Source of the DNA: CATQHS01 sp963422655
GTDB lineage: Bacteria; Actinomycetota; Acidimicrobiia; Acidimicrobiales; Aldehydirespiratoraceae
Assembly (NCBI GenBank): GCA_963422655.1
Contig: OY730440.1
Location: 2,542,001 to 2,606,000 of the forward strand
DNA length: 64,000 nucleotides
Reading direction: 5' to 3'
Shown here: piece by piece, positions 17,168-25,917 of the stretch
How positions within the stretch are numbered: the stretch's first letter is position 1
Layout: every line of letters starts with the position of its first letter
Made by a program: the position numbers and the translations under genes
Notes under the pieces: model-generated
What the model saw: the letters and a program-made list of their open reading frames with translations, nothing else
What the model was told of the DNA's origin: nothing
The model's database searches: none

Positions 17168-17536
17168 ATGGCGAGAGTGAAGAGGTCGGTTCCTGCCCGG
17201 AAGCGGCGCCGGGTCGTTCTCGAACGGGCCAAGGGGTACTACGGCAACAAGTCGCGTTCTTGGCGTTCCGCCAACGAGCAGTTGATGCACTCGGGCAACT
17301 ATGCCTTTCGCGACCGCCGGGCCCGCAAGGGCCAATTCCGTCGACTCTGGATCCAGCGGGTCAACGCCGCCTGTCGGCAGAACGGCACCAGCTACAGCCG
17401 GTTCATCGCCGGCCTCAAGGCGGCCGGTATCGAGGTGGACCGCAAGGTCTTGGCCGCCCTCGCCGTCGACGACCCTGGCGCATTCTCGGCTCTGGTCGCC
17501 CAGGCCGGCGCGGCGGCAAAGGCGCAGGCGAGCTGA
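17168..17536 (+). CDS. rplT: 50S ribosomal protein L20
   Basis: 122 residues matching bL20: MARVKRSVPARKRRR at the N-terminus, AKGYYGNKSRSWRSANEQ, then FRDRRARKGQFRRLWIQRVN and the YSRFIAGLKAAGIEVDRKVL core. bL20 is needed for early 50S assembly and in many bacteria represses its own operon by binding the leader. A GAAGGAG precedes the ATG. The TGA is followed directly by the methyltransferase frame. Confidence 0.96.
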   Translation: MARVKRSVPARKRRRVVLERAKGYYGNKSRSWRSANEQLMHSGNYAFRDRRARKGQFRRLWIQRVNAACRQNGTSYSRFIAGLKAAGIEVDRKVLAALAVDDPGAFSALVAQAGAAAKAQAS

Positions 17537-17622
17537 GCCGGGAGCCTCGCCCGGGTCCGGACCGACCCCTACCGCAGCCACCCCTCGGAGCCCGCAACCG
17601 GCGGGTCGTCGAACTGCGCCGG

Positions 17623-18357
17623 ATGATCGCCGGTCGCAGCCCACGATCGGCCGAAGTCGTCCTCGAAGGACCCAGAGCGGTCGGCGAGGCCCTCGATGTC
17701 GGGATAGTGCCCCGCACCGTGGCCGTGCCGGAGTCGCGGGCGAGCGCAGCCGGCGTGGTCGAAGTATGCCGCCGGCTGGGGCCGGACTTCGGTGTGCTGG
17801 TAGTGATGGATCATGCGTTTGACCGGCTGGCACCCTCCGTCAGCCCCCAACCCATGCTGGCCGTCGTAGATCGTCCGGTTTCTTCCCTACCGACGGCGGT
17901 CGGCCCCGACGATCTGGTCTTGGTGTTGATCGGTGTCGCCGATCCCGGCAACGTCGGGACCATCATCCGGGTGGCCGATGCCTACCGGGCCGCCGCGGTG
18001 GTGGTCGTGGGCGGCGCCGACCCCTGGGCACCCAAGGCGGTCCGGGCCTCGGCCGGGTCGGTACTGCGGGTGCCGGTCGTGACCGGGCTCGGTGCCGTGG
18101 AGGCTCTGTCCCAGCTCAGAGCGGCCGGAGCCCGCATCGTCGCCGCCGACGCCACCGTCGAGGAGCGGCACGACTCGGGCCGGCTGAGAGAAGGCGCAGC
18201 CGTAGTGCTGGGTTCCGAAGCCCATGGACTGGACCACAAGGAACTGGGGGGATCGATCGATGACTGGGTCCGCATCCACACACCGGGCCGGGTCGATTCG
18301 CTCAACGTGGCCATGGCCGCCACCCTGCTGGCCCACCAGGTGCGGGTCGGGTCATGA
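17623..18357 (+). CDS. RNA 2'-O-methyltransferase, SpoU/TrmH family
   Basis: SPOUT-class methyltransferase. The conserved parts are VLEGPRAVGEAL in the substrate-binding domain, then motif 1 IGVADPGNVGTIIRVADA, motif 2 VVLGSEAHGLD and motif 3 VRIHTPGRVDSLNVAMAATL, which form the SAM-binding knot. The first ATG is at 17623, but the upstream frame still reads like the family (LGARNRRVVELRRM), so translation may start earlier, for example at a CTG at 17533 that overlaps the rplT stop. The target (rRNA or tRNA) cannot be told. The gene ends overlapping a possible start of the next gene. Confidence 0.85.
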   Translation: MIAGRSPRSAEVVLEGPRAVGEALDVGIVPRTVAVPESRASAAGVVEVCRRLGPDFGVLVVMDHAFDRLAPSVSPQPMLAVVDRPVSSLPTAVGPDDLVLVLIGVADPGNVGTIIRVADAYRAAAVVVVGGADPWAPKAVRASAGSVLRVPVVTGLGAVEALSQLRAAGARIVAADATVEERHDSGRLREGAAVVLGSEAHGLDHKELGGSIDDWVRIHTPGRVDSLNVAMAATLLAHQVRVGS

Positions 18358-18419
18358 TCCGTTCTACTCACCCCGATCCCAGCCAGAAGATATTTCGATC
18401 CGGTTACGATGGCGGGTTC

Positions 18420-19727
18420 ATGACCCGAAGATGGCTCCGATGCTCCAGGGTTTGGCGCCCTTTTCGAGGTTTCCTCGCCGGGGTGGGTGTAATGGTGGTT
18501 GTGGCCACCGGGTCGGCAGCCGTGGCCCAGGTCCCCGATCAGATCGACGAACTGCGCCGCCGCCAGGAAAGCCTTCGCGCCGAGCAGGAAGAGCTGACCC
18601 GGGCAAAGGCCGACAAGGCCGCCGACATCAACGCGCTGGCCATTGACGATCAGCGCTTGGTCGAGTCTCTGGCCGCCATCGACAGCTTCGTGGCTTTGCA
18701 GGAAGCGCGCATCACGTCCGCCGAGGTGCTGATCGCCGAGGCCGAAGCGGACGCAGCCGTGGCTCGGGCCGAGGCCGAGCGGTTGATGGCCGAGATCGGC
18801 AGCATCGAAGAACGGCTTCGCAAACGAGCCGTCGACGCCTTCGTGCAGCCCCCGAACCATGCCGTCGATCCGCTGGCCTCCGACGATCTGAGCCAGACGG
18901 CGGTGCGCCGATTCCTGCTCAACCATGTGATAGGCGACGAGCTCGAGATAGTGGACGATCTCCGCCGGGCTGAAGCGGCGCTGGGGGAGGTTCGGCGCAT
19001 CGCTTTCGAGCGAGCCGCCGAAGCCGATGCCGAAAGGAAGGTGCTGAGTGTTCGCTTGGTCGAACTCGAGCAATCCCGGGCCGACGCCGAACGGCTGCGG
19101 GCCGAGGTCCAGGCCAGGATCGTAGGCCTCGAACAGGAGGCGGCCGAGATCGACGCTGCCGATCAGGCTATCGCCGAAGAAGTTGACCGTTTGGAGGCAA
19201 GAGAGCGCCAGATCAGGGCCGAGATCGAACGGGAGCGCCTAGCCGAGATCGAGCGCAAGCGTCGAGAGGCCGAAGAGGCCCGGCGCAAAGCGGCGGAGCA
19301 AGAGCGTCGGCGCTTGGCCGAGGCCGGCAACCCGGACGATTTCATTCTCGTGGCCTGGCCCGCCGACGGCGAGATCACCTCGGGCTTCGGGCCCCGGATC
19401 CATCCCATCTTCGGTGTGAGCCGCAATCACAACGGCATCGACATCGGCGGCGATACGGGAGATCCGGTACGAGCCGCCTTGGTGGGGGAGGTGATCATCG
19501 CGGGCTGGCGCAACGGCTACGGGAAAACGGTCGTGTTGAACCACTACGACGGTTACAGCACCCTGTACGCTCACATGAGCAAGATCTCGGTGTCGGTCGG
19601 CGATGAGATCAAACACGGCAATCGCCTGGGGTCGTTGGGCTCGACCGGATGGTCGACCGGCCCCCATCTACACTTCGAGCTGCGCAAAGAGGGTACGGCC
19701 ATTGATCCGCGTCCTTTTCTGCCCTGA
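18420..19727 (+). CDS. Secreted coiled-coil M23 peptidase, EnvC-like
   Basis: About 435 residues. A signal sequence (FLAGVGVMVVVATGSAAVAQ) leads into some 260 residues of heptad-rich coiled coil, including a charged ERERLAEIERKRREAEEARR stretch. The C-terminal LytM/M23 domain has HNGIDIGG (zinc ligands His and Asp) and HLHFE (HxH), so the site looks intact, unlike true EnvC activators. Such proteins cut or activate cutting of peptidoglycan at cell separation. I chose the ATG at 18420 because it gives a normal signal peptide; the frame is open back to 18354. Confidence 0.87.
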   Translation: MTRRWLRCSRVWRPFRGFLAGVGVMVVVATGSAAVAQVPDQIDELRRRQESLRAEQEELTRAKADKAADINALAIDDQRLVESLAAIDSFVALQEARITSAEVLIAEAEADAAVARAEAERLMAEIGSIEERLRKRAVDAFVQPPNHAVDPLASDDLSQTAVRRFLLNHVIGDELEIVDDLRRAEAALGEVRRIAFERAAEADAERKVLSVRLVELEQSRADAERLRAEVQARIVGLEQEAAEIDAADQAIAEEVDRLEARERQIRAEIERERLAEIERKRREAEEARRKAAEQERRRLAEAGNPDDFILVAWPADGEITSGFGPRIHPIFGVSRNHNGIDIGGDTGDPVRAALVGEVIIAGWRNGYGKTVVLNHYDGYSTLYAHMSKISVSVGDEIKHGNRLGSLGSTGWSTGPHLHFELRKEGTAIDPRPFLP

Positions 19728-19806
19728 GGATTGCCGGCCGAGGGTGCCTACCTCGAATTCGGACGGTCGTGTCGGCTGATAAGCGGTCGAGAGCGGGAGG
19801 CAGGCC

Positions 19807-20478
19807 ATGAAGTGCGAACAGGCCTTGGTGATAGCGGCCTGCGATCCGGAAACGTACGGGCCGCTGGATGGGACCGGTTTGGGTGAGGCCGATCTGATCA
19901 TCGCGGCCGACAGCGGTGTCGATACCGCTTTGCGGCTGGGCCTACCCGTCGATGTGGTTGTCGGAGATCTCGACTCGGCCAGCTCGGCCGGTTTGGACTG
20001 GGCCCGATCCATCGGCGCCCGCATCGAGCCGCACCCAGCCATCAAGGACGAAACCGATCTGGAGCTGGCTCTGGCTCGGGCTGTGGCCGAGGCGGCATCG
20101 GTTCATGTCGTCGCTTCGGCGCAGGGCCGGCTGGACCACGCCTTGGCCAACCTCGTCGTACTGGCGTCACTGCGCTGGGCCGAAGCGGCCATCTCGGCCA
20201 CCATCGACGGTGCCCATGTCGACGTTGTCAGGGGTCGGCGCCGGTTGGAGGGCGCTGCCGGTGACCTGCTGTCACTGGTGGCGGTCGGTCAACCTGCCCG
20301 GGTAAGGGCGGTGGGACTGAAGTTTCCTCTCGACGGCAGCTTCCTCGACCCGACCACGGCCCGGGGCGTGTCCAACGTGATCGTCGATCCTCCACCCGTC
20401 GTGGAGGTCTCCACGGGGGTGGTGTTGGCCATCAGACCGCTCGTGCCGTCCAGCGACCGTGGTGTCGCTGGAGGCTGA
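19807..20478 (+). CDS. thiN: Thiamine pyrophosphokinase
   Basis: 223 residues. Thiamine diphosphokinases make the cofactor ThDP from thiamine and ATP. The catalytic aspartate-rich loops are present: ADSGVDTALRLGLPVDVVVGD followed by LDSAS, then KDETDLELAL and GRLDHALANL. The C-terminal beta domain follows (VSNVIVDPPPVVEVSTGVVL). The 3' end overlaps the end of the ABC ATPase gene on the other strand by 47 bases. Confidence 0.88.
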   Translation: MKCEQALVIAACDPETYGPLDGTGLGEADLIIAADSGVDTALRLGLPVDVVVGDLDSASSAGLDWARSIGARIEPHPAIKDETDLELALARAVAEAASVHVVASAQGRLDHALANLVVLASLRWAEAAISATIDGAHVDVVRGRRRLEGAAGDLLSLVAVGQPARVRAVGLKFPLDGSFLDPTTARGVSNVIVDPPPVVEVSTGVVLAIRPLVPSSDRGVAGG

Positions 20479-21304
20479 GGTCGATGCCGAAGCACTGCGA
20501 GAGGTTGGCACCGGTGAGCACGACCTCTATTCGGCCTTGGGCCAGCGCACTGCCACCTCTCAGCAACAACCCGTGGGTGAAGCCGTCGGGGATTTCCTCG
20601 ACATGGTGGGTGATCAACACGATCGGGGGCGTGGCCGCATCGGCGACCAATTCTGTCAGAGTTTCGAGCAGCTCCTCCCGGCCCCCGAGATCGAGTCCGG
20701 CCATGGGCTCGTCGAGCAGGACCACGCCCGGGTCGATGGACAGGGCCCGGGCCAGCAGCACTCGCTGCCGTTCGCCTGAGGACAGGGTCCCGAAGCTGCG
20801 CTCGGCCAGGGCGGCGCCGCCCACCCGGGCCAAGGCGGCTCGAGCCCGGTCCTGATCGGTCCCGTCGTAACGGTGCCACCACGGTTCGAGAGCGGCGTTG
20901 GACGCGGTCATCACCACATCGGCAGCATTCAGGTTCCGTCGGAGCATGTCGGCCACCGAGGCGCTGGCCAGGCCGATCCGGGCTCGCAACCGGCGCACAT
21001 CGGTGCGGCCTCGCCGTTGGCCCAGAACCTCGACCTCTCCCTGAGACGGGTGCAGCCACAGGGAGGCGATCCGGATCAGGGTGGTCTTTCCCGAGCCGTT
21101 GGGGCCGAGCACGATCCAGTGCTGGCCGTCTCGGACCTCCCAGCAGATGGGCCCCAGTATCTCCGCCCCGTCCATCCGACGACGAACGTCTCGAAGGGTC
21201 AGCACGGGCCCCGGTCGGGCTGGCTCGGCCCGACCGGTATCGGGGCTGCTCATGGCGGTGTCGTCGCGACGGATGCGAGGGACATCGGGATCCAACCTAG
21301 ACAT
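20432..21304 (-). CDS. ABC transporter ATP-binding protein
   Basis: About 290 residues of a single ABC ATPase domain: Walker A GPNGSGKTTL, Q-loop region ARIGLASASV, signature LSSGERQRVLLARAL, Walker B VVLLDEPMAGLD and the H-loop LITHHVEE. This resembles the ModF/YlmA-type ATPases. No permease gene is adjacent, so the substrate is unknown and a non-transport role is possible. Starts at 21304 (MSRLD) or 21253 (MSSPDTG) are both plausible; neither has a strong Shine-Dalgarno. Confidence 0.82.
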   Translation of the reverse strand: MSRLDPDVPRIRRDDTAMSSPDTGRAEPARPGPVLTLRDVRRRMDGAEILGPICWEVRDGQHWIVLGPNGSGKTTLIRIASLWLHPSQGEVEVLGQRRGRTDVRRLRARIGLASASVADMLRRNLNAADVVMTASNAALEPWWHRYDGTDQDRARAALARVGGAALAERSFGTLSSGERQRVLLARALSIDPGVVLLDEPMAGLDLGGREELLETLTELVADAATPPIVLITHHVEEIPDGFTHGLLLRGGSALAQGRIEVVLTGANLSQCFGIDLSLQRHHGRWTARAV

Positions 21305-21401
21305 CGCCGCCGACGAACCGGTATCTTCTCGACTGTAACCTTGCCATTGGCATCCCCGTTGATCGATATCGGGAGGACCGATCGACATAGCTCTCCGGCT
21401 C

Positions 21402-22670
21402 TTGGCCGCTTTCGGATTGGTGGCTGCCAATGCCGGCTTCGTGGCCGCCGAGTTCGCCTTGGTAGCGGTTGACCGCACCCGAGTCGACGAGCGGACCGCC
21501 TCCGGCGACCGAAGGGCTCGCCGGGTCCAGCGGCTGCTGGCTCACCTGTCCTACCACCTGTCCGGGGCTCAGCTCGGCATAACCGTCACTTCCCTGGCGC
21601 TCGGTTTCCTGGCCGAACCCGCCATTGCCACCGCCTTCGAACCCGGAGTCGAAGCCGTCTTCGGCCGGTCCGCTCCGACCGGTGTCTCCATAGGCATCGC
21701 CTTGGCCGTCGCCACCGTGGTCCAGATGGTGTTGGGCGAGCTCGTACCCAAGACGGTGGCCACCAGCCAGCCGTTCGCCACCGCAGTCGCACTGGCCCGC
21801 CCCGTCACCGTCTACGGAGTGCTGGCCCGCCCGGTGGTGGCCTTCTTCGACGGCTTGGCCAACCGAGTGGTGCGCGGGCTCGGCATCGAGCCGAGGGAGG
21901 ACATCGAGTCGACCCCGGACCGTGATGAGCTCACCCAGTTGATCCTGTCCTCGGGCGAGGAGGGCGAGCTCGATCCCGGTGAGGTCCAGTTGATGACCCG
22001 TTCCATCCGGCTGGCCGACAAGCAGGCCGACGACGCCATGGTGCCCAGGGTGGAGGTGGTGTCAATTGCCGGGGGCGCTCGGGTTGCCGAGCTCATCGAG
22101 CTGGCCACTCGCACCGGTCACTCGCGCTTCCCGGTCACCGGCGGGAGTCTCGACGACATCGTGGGCTTCGTACACGTGAAATCGGTCTACCGGCTTCCCG
22201 TCGCCATCCGGGGATCTACCCGGGTGACCGAGCTGATGGCCCCGGTTCTGGCCGTCCCGGAATCGCGCGATCTCCAAGAGCTGCTCGTCGACCTGCGGGG
22301 CGGCGCCGGCCAGCTCGCGGTGGTGATCGACGAACATGGCGGCACGGCCGGGATCATCACCCTCGAGGACGTGCTCGAGGAGATAGTGGGCGAGATCGAC
22401 GACGAGCACGACTCCATCCGGATCGAGAGAACCCGGGTCGAGGCCCGAGGATCGACGGTGCTGCCGGCTTCGCTGCATCCCGACGAGGTGCGCGACGCCA
22501 CCGGTTTCGTGATGCCGGCCGGGGAGTTCGAGACACTGGCCGGGCTGGTGCTGGACCGGCTCGGCCACATTCCCGTCACCGGTGAGATGGCCAACGTGAA
22601 CGGATGGAGGCTCGAAGTGGTGGCCATGGACCGCCTGCGCATAGCCACTGTCCGGGTGGTGGCCCCATGA
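21402..22670 (+). CDS. CNNM/CBS-domain membrane protein (HlyC/CorC family)
   Basis: About 422 residues. The N-terminal CNNM domain has several membrane segments (ANAGFVAAEFALVAVDRTRV; QLGITVTSLALGFLAEP; VATVVQMVLGELVPK). Two CBS domains follow, then a CorC_HlyC C-terminal domain. Members bind Mg-ATP and are linked to magnesium or cobalt transport. The track start is a TTG at 21402, but GGGAGG at 21371-21376 sits ten bases before an ATA at 21387, which may be the true start. The stop overlaps the ATG of a second, related gene. Confidence 0.85.
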   Translation: MAAFGLVAANAGFVAAEFALVAVDRTRVDERTASGDRRARRVQRLLAHLSYHLSGAQLGITVTSLALGFLAEPAIATAFEPGVEAVFGRSAPTGVSIGIALAVATVVQMVLGELVPKTVATSQPFATAVALARPVTVYGVLARPVVAFFDGLANRVVRGLGIEPREDIESTPDRDELTQLILSSGEEGELDPGEVQLMTRSIRLADKQADDAMVPRVEVVSIAGGARVAELIELATRTGHSRFPVTGGSLDDIVGFVHVKSVYRLPVAIRGSTRVTELMAPVLAVPESRDLQELLVDLRGGAGQLAVVIDEHGGTAGIITLEDVLEEIVGEIDDEHDSIRIERTRVEARGSTVLPASLHPDEVRDATGFVMPAGEFETLAGLVLDRLGHIPVTGEMANVNGWRLEVVAMDRLRIATVRVVAP

Positions 22671-23776
22671 CGGCCTGGTTCCTGGTGGCGGCCGTGGTCC
22701 TGCTGGGGGCCAATGCCTTTTTCGTGGCCGCCGAGTTCGCCCTTGTCGCCGCCCGGGTGCCGCGCTTGGAAGCCAGCGGCGACCACGACCGGGCCAGCCG
22801 GCTGGCCCTGGCCTCGATGCGCGACCTGCAACGCCAACTGGCCGGAGCCCAGCTCGGGATCACCATGGCATCGCTGGGACTGGGCTACGTAGCCGAGCCG
22901 GCCCTGACTCGGCTGCTGGAACCGGTCATCGAGATGGTCGTCGACGTCCCCTCCGGCGTCGTGCACACCGTCTCGTTGCTCGTTGCCTTGGCCATCGTGG
23001 TGACACTGCACATGGTTCTGGGCGAGATGGTGCCCAAGAACATCGCCATTACCGGCCCCGAGCCCACCGTCCGGCTTCTGGCCCCGGTGCTGCAGGCCTA
23101 CGTCATGGCGCTGCGCCCCGTGATCTGGGCTCTCAACACCATGTCGGCGGGGCTGGTGAGGATGCTGGGACTGCAACCGGTGGACGAGATCCACACTGTC
23201 CTCACCGTCCGAGAACTGCACACTCTGCTGGCCGGGGCCCGGGCCACCGGAGTGATCGAGAAGACCGAGCACGACCTGCTGGCCGGGGCTCTCGAGCTGC
23301 GGGACCGGTCGGTGGGGTCGCTGATGGTGCCCACTGACGGGCTGGTGTCGGCGCACCGGTCGGCGTCGGTGGCCGAGATAGAGGAGATCGTGGCCGCCAG
23401 CGGGCATACCCGGGTGCCGATATGGGCATCGGACCCCGATGACGTGATCGGGTTCGTCCATGCCAAGGACCTGCTGCGGATGCCCGCCGACAGCAGGGAG
23501 GAGCAAGTGCCGCTGGAGCTGATACGGCGGATGCTGGTGGTGAGGCCCGATTATGTCGGACGCGATCTCATGATGCGGATGCGCCGGTCCCGTGACCACA
23601 TCGCCGTGGTGCGCGACGGAGGAGGTCAGATGCTCGGGATCGTCACCTTCGAAGACTTGCTCGAGCTGTTGGTGGGCGACATCTACGACGAGACCGACCA
23701 GGACGCAACCGCCCGCCGCCGGGGGCAGGAGAACCCGAGGGCCCGCCCTCAGCCGCCCGGCCGTCCCGGTAGCTGA
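22667..23776 (+). CDS. CNNM/CBS-domain membrane protein, second copy
   Basis: 369 residues, paralogous to the gene before it: membrane part with ANAFFVAAEFALVAARVPRL, QLGITMASLGLGYVAEP and HMVLGEMVPKNIAI, then paired CBS domains (GHTRVPIWASDPDDVIGFVH; DHIAVVRDGGGQMLGIVTFE). It lacks the CorC_HlyC tail of its neighbour, ending in a Pro/Arg-rich stretch. The ATG overlaps the upstream stop (ATGA), so the two are co-translated and may form a heteromer. Pairs of this kind are common in Actinobacteria. Confidence 0.87.
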   Translation: MTAWFLVAAVVLLGANAFFVAAEFALVAARVPRLEASGDHDRASRLALASMRDLQRQLAGAQLGITMASLGLGYVAEPALTRLLEPVIEMVVDVPSGVVHTVSLLVALAIVVTLHMVLGEMVPKNIAITGPEPTVRLLAPVLQAYVMALRPVIWALNTMSAGLVRMLGLQPVDEIHTVLTVRELHTLLAGARATGVIEKTEHDLLAGALELRDRSVGSLMVPTDGLVSAHRSASVAEIEEIVAASGHTRVPIWASDPDDVIGFVHAKDLLRMPADSREEQVPLELIRRMLVVRPDYVGRDLMMRMRRSRDHIAVVRDGGGQMLGIVTFEDLLELLVGDIYDETDQDATARRRGQENPRARPQPPGRPGS

Positions 23777-23817
23777 GGGCGGAGCCGACCCGCAGCCGGC
23801 CTTTAGGTCGGACCGGG

Positions 23818-24597
23818 TCAGGCCCCCATGGCGTGGTAACCGCCATCGACGTGGATCACCGAGCCGGTGGTGGCCGGGAACCAGTCGCCGAGCAGTGCCA
23901 CGACGGCCCGGGCCACGGCGCTCGAGTCGGTGACGTCCCAACCCAGCGGGGCTCGCTGAGCCCACACGTCTTCGAAGGCCGAGAACCCGGGGATGGACCG
24001 AGCCGCCATGGTCTTGACCGGTCCGGCCGCCACCAGGTTCACCCGGATGCCCGAAGGGCCGAGATAACGGGCCAGATACCGGCAGGTGGACTCGAGCCCG
24101 GCTTTGGCCACCCCCATCCAGTCATAGGCGGGCCAGGCCCGGGTGGCGTCGAAATCGAGGCCGACGATCGACCCCCCCGAGGACATGAGCGGGGTCACGG
24201 CGTCGGCCAGGAGCTTGAGCGAGTAGGTGGAGATCTCCAGCGCCACCTTGACGTCATCCCAGGTTGCGTCCATGAACGACCCCCCCAGGCACACCTCCGG
24301 AGCGAAGCCGACGGCATGCAGGGCCCCGTCCACCCGTCCCCACCGGTCGGCCAGATATTCGGTGAGGGCCGGTGCGTGGCTGGGATCGGTCACGTCGAGC
24401 TCGAGGACCTCGGGACCGGTGCCCGAGCCGGTGCCGAGCTTGCGGGCGGTGCGTTCGGTGAGGCGCAGCCCTCGGCCCGCGCCGGTGAGCACGATCTCGG
24501 CTCCCTCGGCTACTGCCAGCTCGGCCACGCCGAAAGCCAGCGAGGCGTCGGTGAGCACGCCGGTGACGACGATGCGCTTTTCGTCGAGAAGGCCCAC
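23818..24597 (-). CDS. fabI: Enoyl-[acyl-carrier-protein] reductase, InhA/FabI type
   Basis: 259 residues of the SDR fold. It closely follows mycobacterial InhA: VGLLDEKRIVVTGVLTDASL at the N-terminus, ALHAVGFAPE around the NADH site, the catalytic YDWMGVAK (Tyr-x6-Lys) and GIRVNLVAAGPVKTMAAR. It reduces the enoyl group in each cycle of type II fatty acid synthesis and is the isoniazid target in mycobacteria. GTG start at 24597, with mshC starting 24 bases away on the other strand. Confidence 0.92.
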   Translation of the reverse strand: MGLLDEKRIVVTGVLTDASLAFGVAELAVAEGAEIVLTGAGRGLRLTERTARKLGTGSGTGPEVLELDVTDPSHAPALTEYLADRWGRVDGALHAVGFAPEVCLGGSFMDATWDDVKVALEISTYSLKLLADAVTPLMSSGGSIVGLDFDATRAWPAYDWMGVAKAGLESTCRYLARYLGPSGIRVNLVAAGPVKTMAARSIPGFSAFEDVWAQRAPLGWDVTDSSAVARAVVALLGDWFPATTGSVIHVDGGYHAMGA

Positions 24598-24621
24598 GAG
24601 CCCCGACGTTATCGTGAGGCC

Positions 24622-25746
24622 GTGGGCGAACCCATCAGGCTCTACGACACGGCCCGGCGAGCCGTGGTCGACTTCGAAGCCGGTCCGGTGATCCGGATGT
24701 ACGTGTGCGGGATAACTCCCTATGACGCCACCCACCTCGGTCACGCCGCCACCTACGTGACCTACGACATACTCCAGCGCCGCCTGCGCGACCGGGGCCA
24801 CCAGACCCGATGCGTGCGCAACATCACCGATGTCGACGACGACATCCTGGCCGCGGCCGACCAGCGCGGCGTCCATTACCTCGACTTGGCCTTCGCCGAG
24901 ACGGCCAGATTCGACGACGACATGGCTGCCCTCAACACGTTGCCGCCCTGGTCGGAACCACGGGCGACGTCGGCCATTGCCGACATCCGCGGTTTCATCG
25001 TCACCGCCATTGCTCGGGGATACGCCTATGAGTCCGAGGGCAGCGTGTACTTCGACAGCCGGGCCCATTGCGGGTTCGGCTCGCTGTCGGGGTTCGGGCC
25101 GGACCGCATGATCGAACTGGCCCGGGAGTGGCGCGACGATCCTGACGATCCCGGCAAGCGAGACCGGCTCGATTTCGTGCTCTGGCAGAAGGCCCGGGCC
25201 GGTGAGCCGGCCTGGGAGTCGCGCTGGGGGCCGGGCCGGCCCGGCTGGCATGTCGAGTGCTCGGCGCTGGCCTTGAGGGAGCTGGGGACCACCATCGACA
25301 TCCACGGCGGCGGGGCCGATCTGTTGTACCCCCACCACGAATGCGAGCAGGCTCAGTCCGAGGCGGTGACAGGGCGCCCCTTCGTCCGTCACTGGCTCCA
25401 TCAGGGCCTGGTCCACGTCGACGGGCGCAAGATGTCGAAATCGTTGGGGAACCTGGTCATGGTGCACGAGCTCCGCGGCCGCCACGACCCGATGGTGATC
25501 CGGCTGGCCTTGATGACTCATCACTACCGGACCCCGTGGCCGTGGCGGCCCGAGTTGCTCGACGGAGCCCGGAGCCGGCTGGATCGGTGGCGCCGGGCCG
25601 GCACCGGTTTCGCCGCCCTGCCCGAGGTACGGGCCTGCCTCGACGACGATCTCGATGTGCCCGGCGCCTTGGCGGCTGTGGACAGCGCCGCCCGATCCGG
25701 CCACGGTGTGAGCCGGGCTGCGGCATTGCTGGGAGTGATGCTGTGA
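24622..25746 (+). CDS. mshC: Mycothiol cysteine ligase (MshC)
   Basis: 374 residues, related to cysteinyl-tRNA synthetase but shorter and without its anticodon-binding tail. MshC joins cysteine to glucosaminyl-inositol in mycothiol synthesis. The segment MYVCGITPYDATHLGHAATY contains the HIGH-like HLGH and is characteristic of MshC. Further marks are ITDVDDDIL, GRPGWHVECSALAL, the zinc/cysteine site PHHECEQAQSE and KMSKS within GRKMSKSLGN. CysRS would have a different loop and about 90 more residues. Presence of MshC is strong evidence for an actinobacterium. Confidence 0.87.
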   Translation: MGEPIRLYDTARRAVVDFEAGPVIRMYVCGITPYDATHLGHAATYVTYDILQRRLRDRGHQTRCVRNITDVDDDILAAADQRGVHYLDLAFAETARFDDDMAALNTLPPWSEPRATSAIADIRGFIVTAIARGYAYESEGSVYFDSRAHCGFGSLSGFGPDRMIELAREWRDDPDDPGKRDRLDFVLWQKARAGEPAWESRWGPGRPGWHVECSALALRELGTTIDIHGGGADLLYPHHECEQAQSEAVTGRPFVRHWLHQGLVHVDGRKMSKSLGNLVMVHELRGRHDPMVIRLALMTHHYRTPWPWRPELLDGARSRLDRWRRAGTGFAALPEVRACLDDDLDVPGALAAVDSAARSGHGVSRAAALLGVML

Positions 25747-25878
25747 TCGGGTCCCAACCATCGGCTCGACCCGAGCCGTTACCGGGAGGCCGGCAACCCC
25801 CTGCGCTACCAGCAGATCACTGACGAGCTCATATACCGGATAAGAGCCCTCTCCGGTCAGGACTACGTCGACGAATAG
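25747..25878 (+). pseudogene. Possible 3' remnant of a PlsC-type acyltransferase gene
   Basis: Directly after the mshC stop, in the same frame, about 43 codons read through to a TAG at 25876. The peptide includes LDPSRYREAG, LRYQQITDELIYRIRALSG and QDYVDE. This resembles from memory the last residues of actinobacterial 1-acylglycerol-3-phosphate acyltransferases (…ITDE…LSGQ.YVD). There is no start codon, so I read it as the tail of a gene whose front was lost. It covers most of the gap between mshC and thrS. Confidence 0.45.
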
Positions 25879-25917
25879 GCCACCAGACCCCGAGCCGGTG
25901 ACCGGTAGCCTCCAAGT

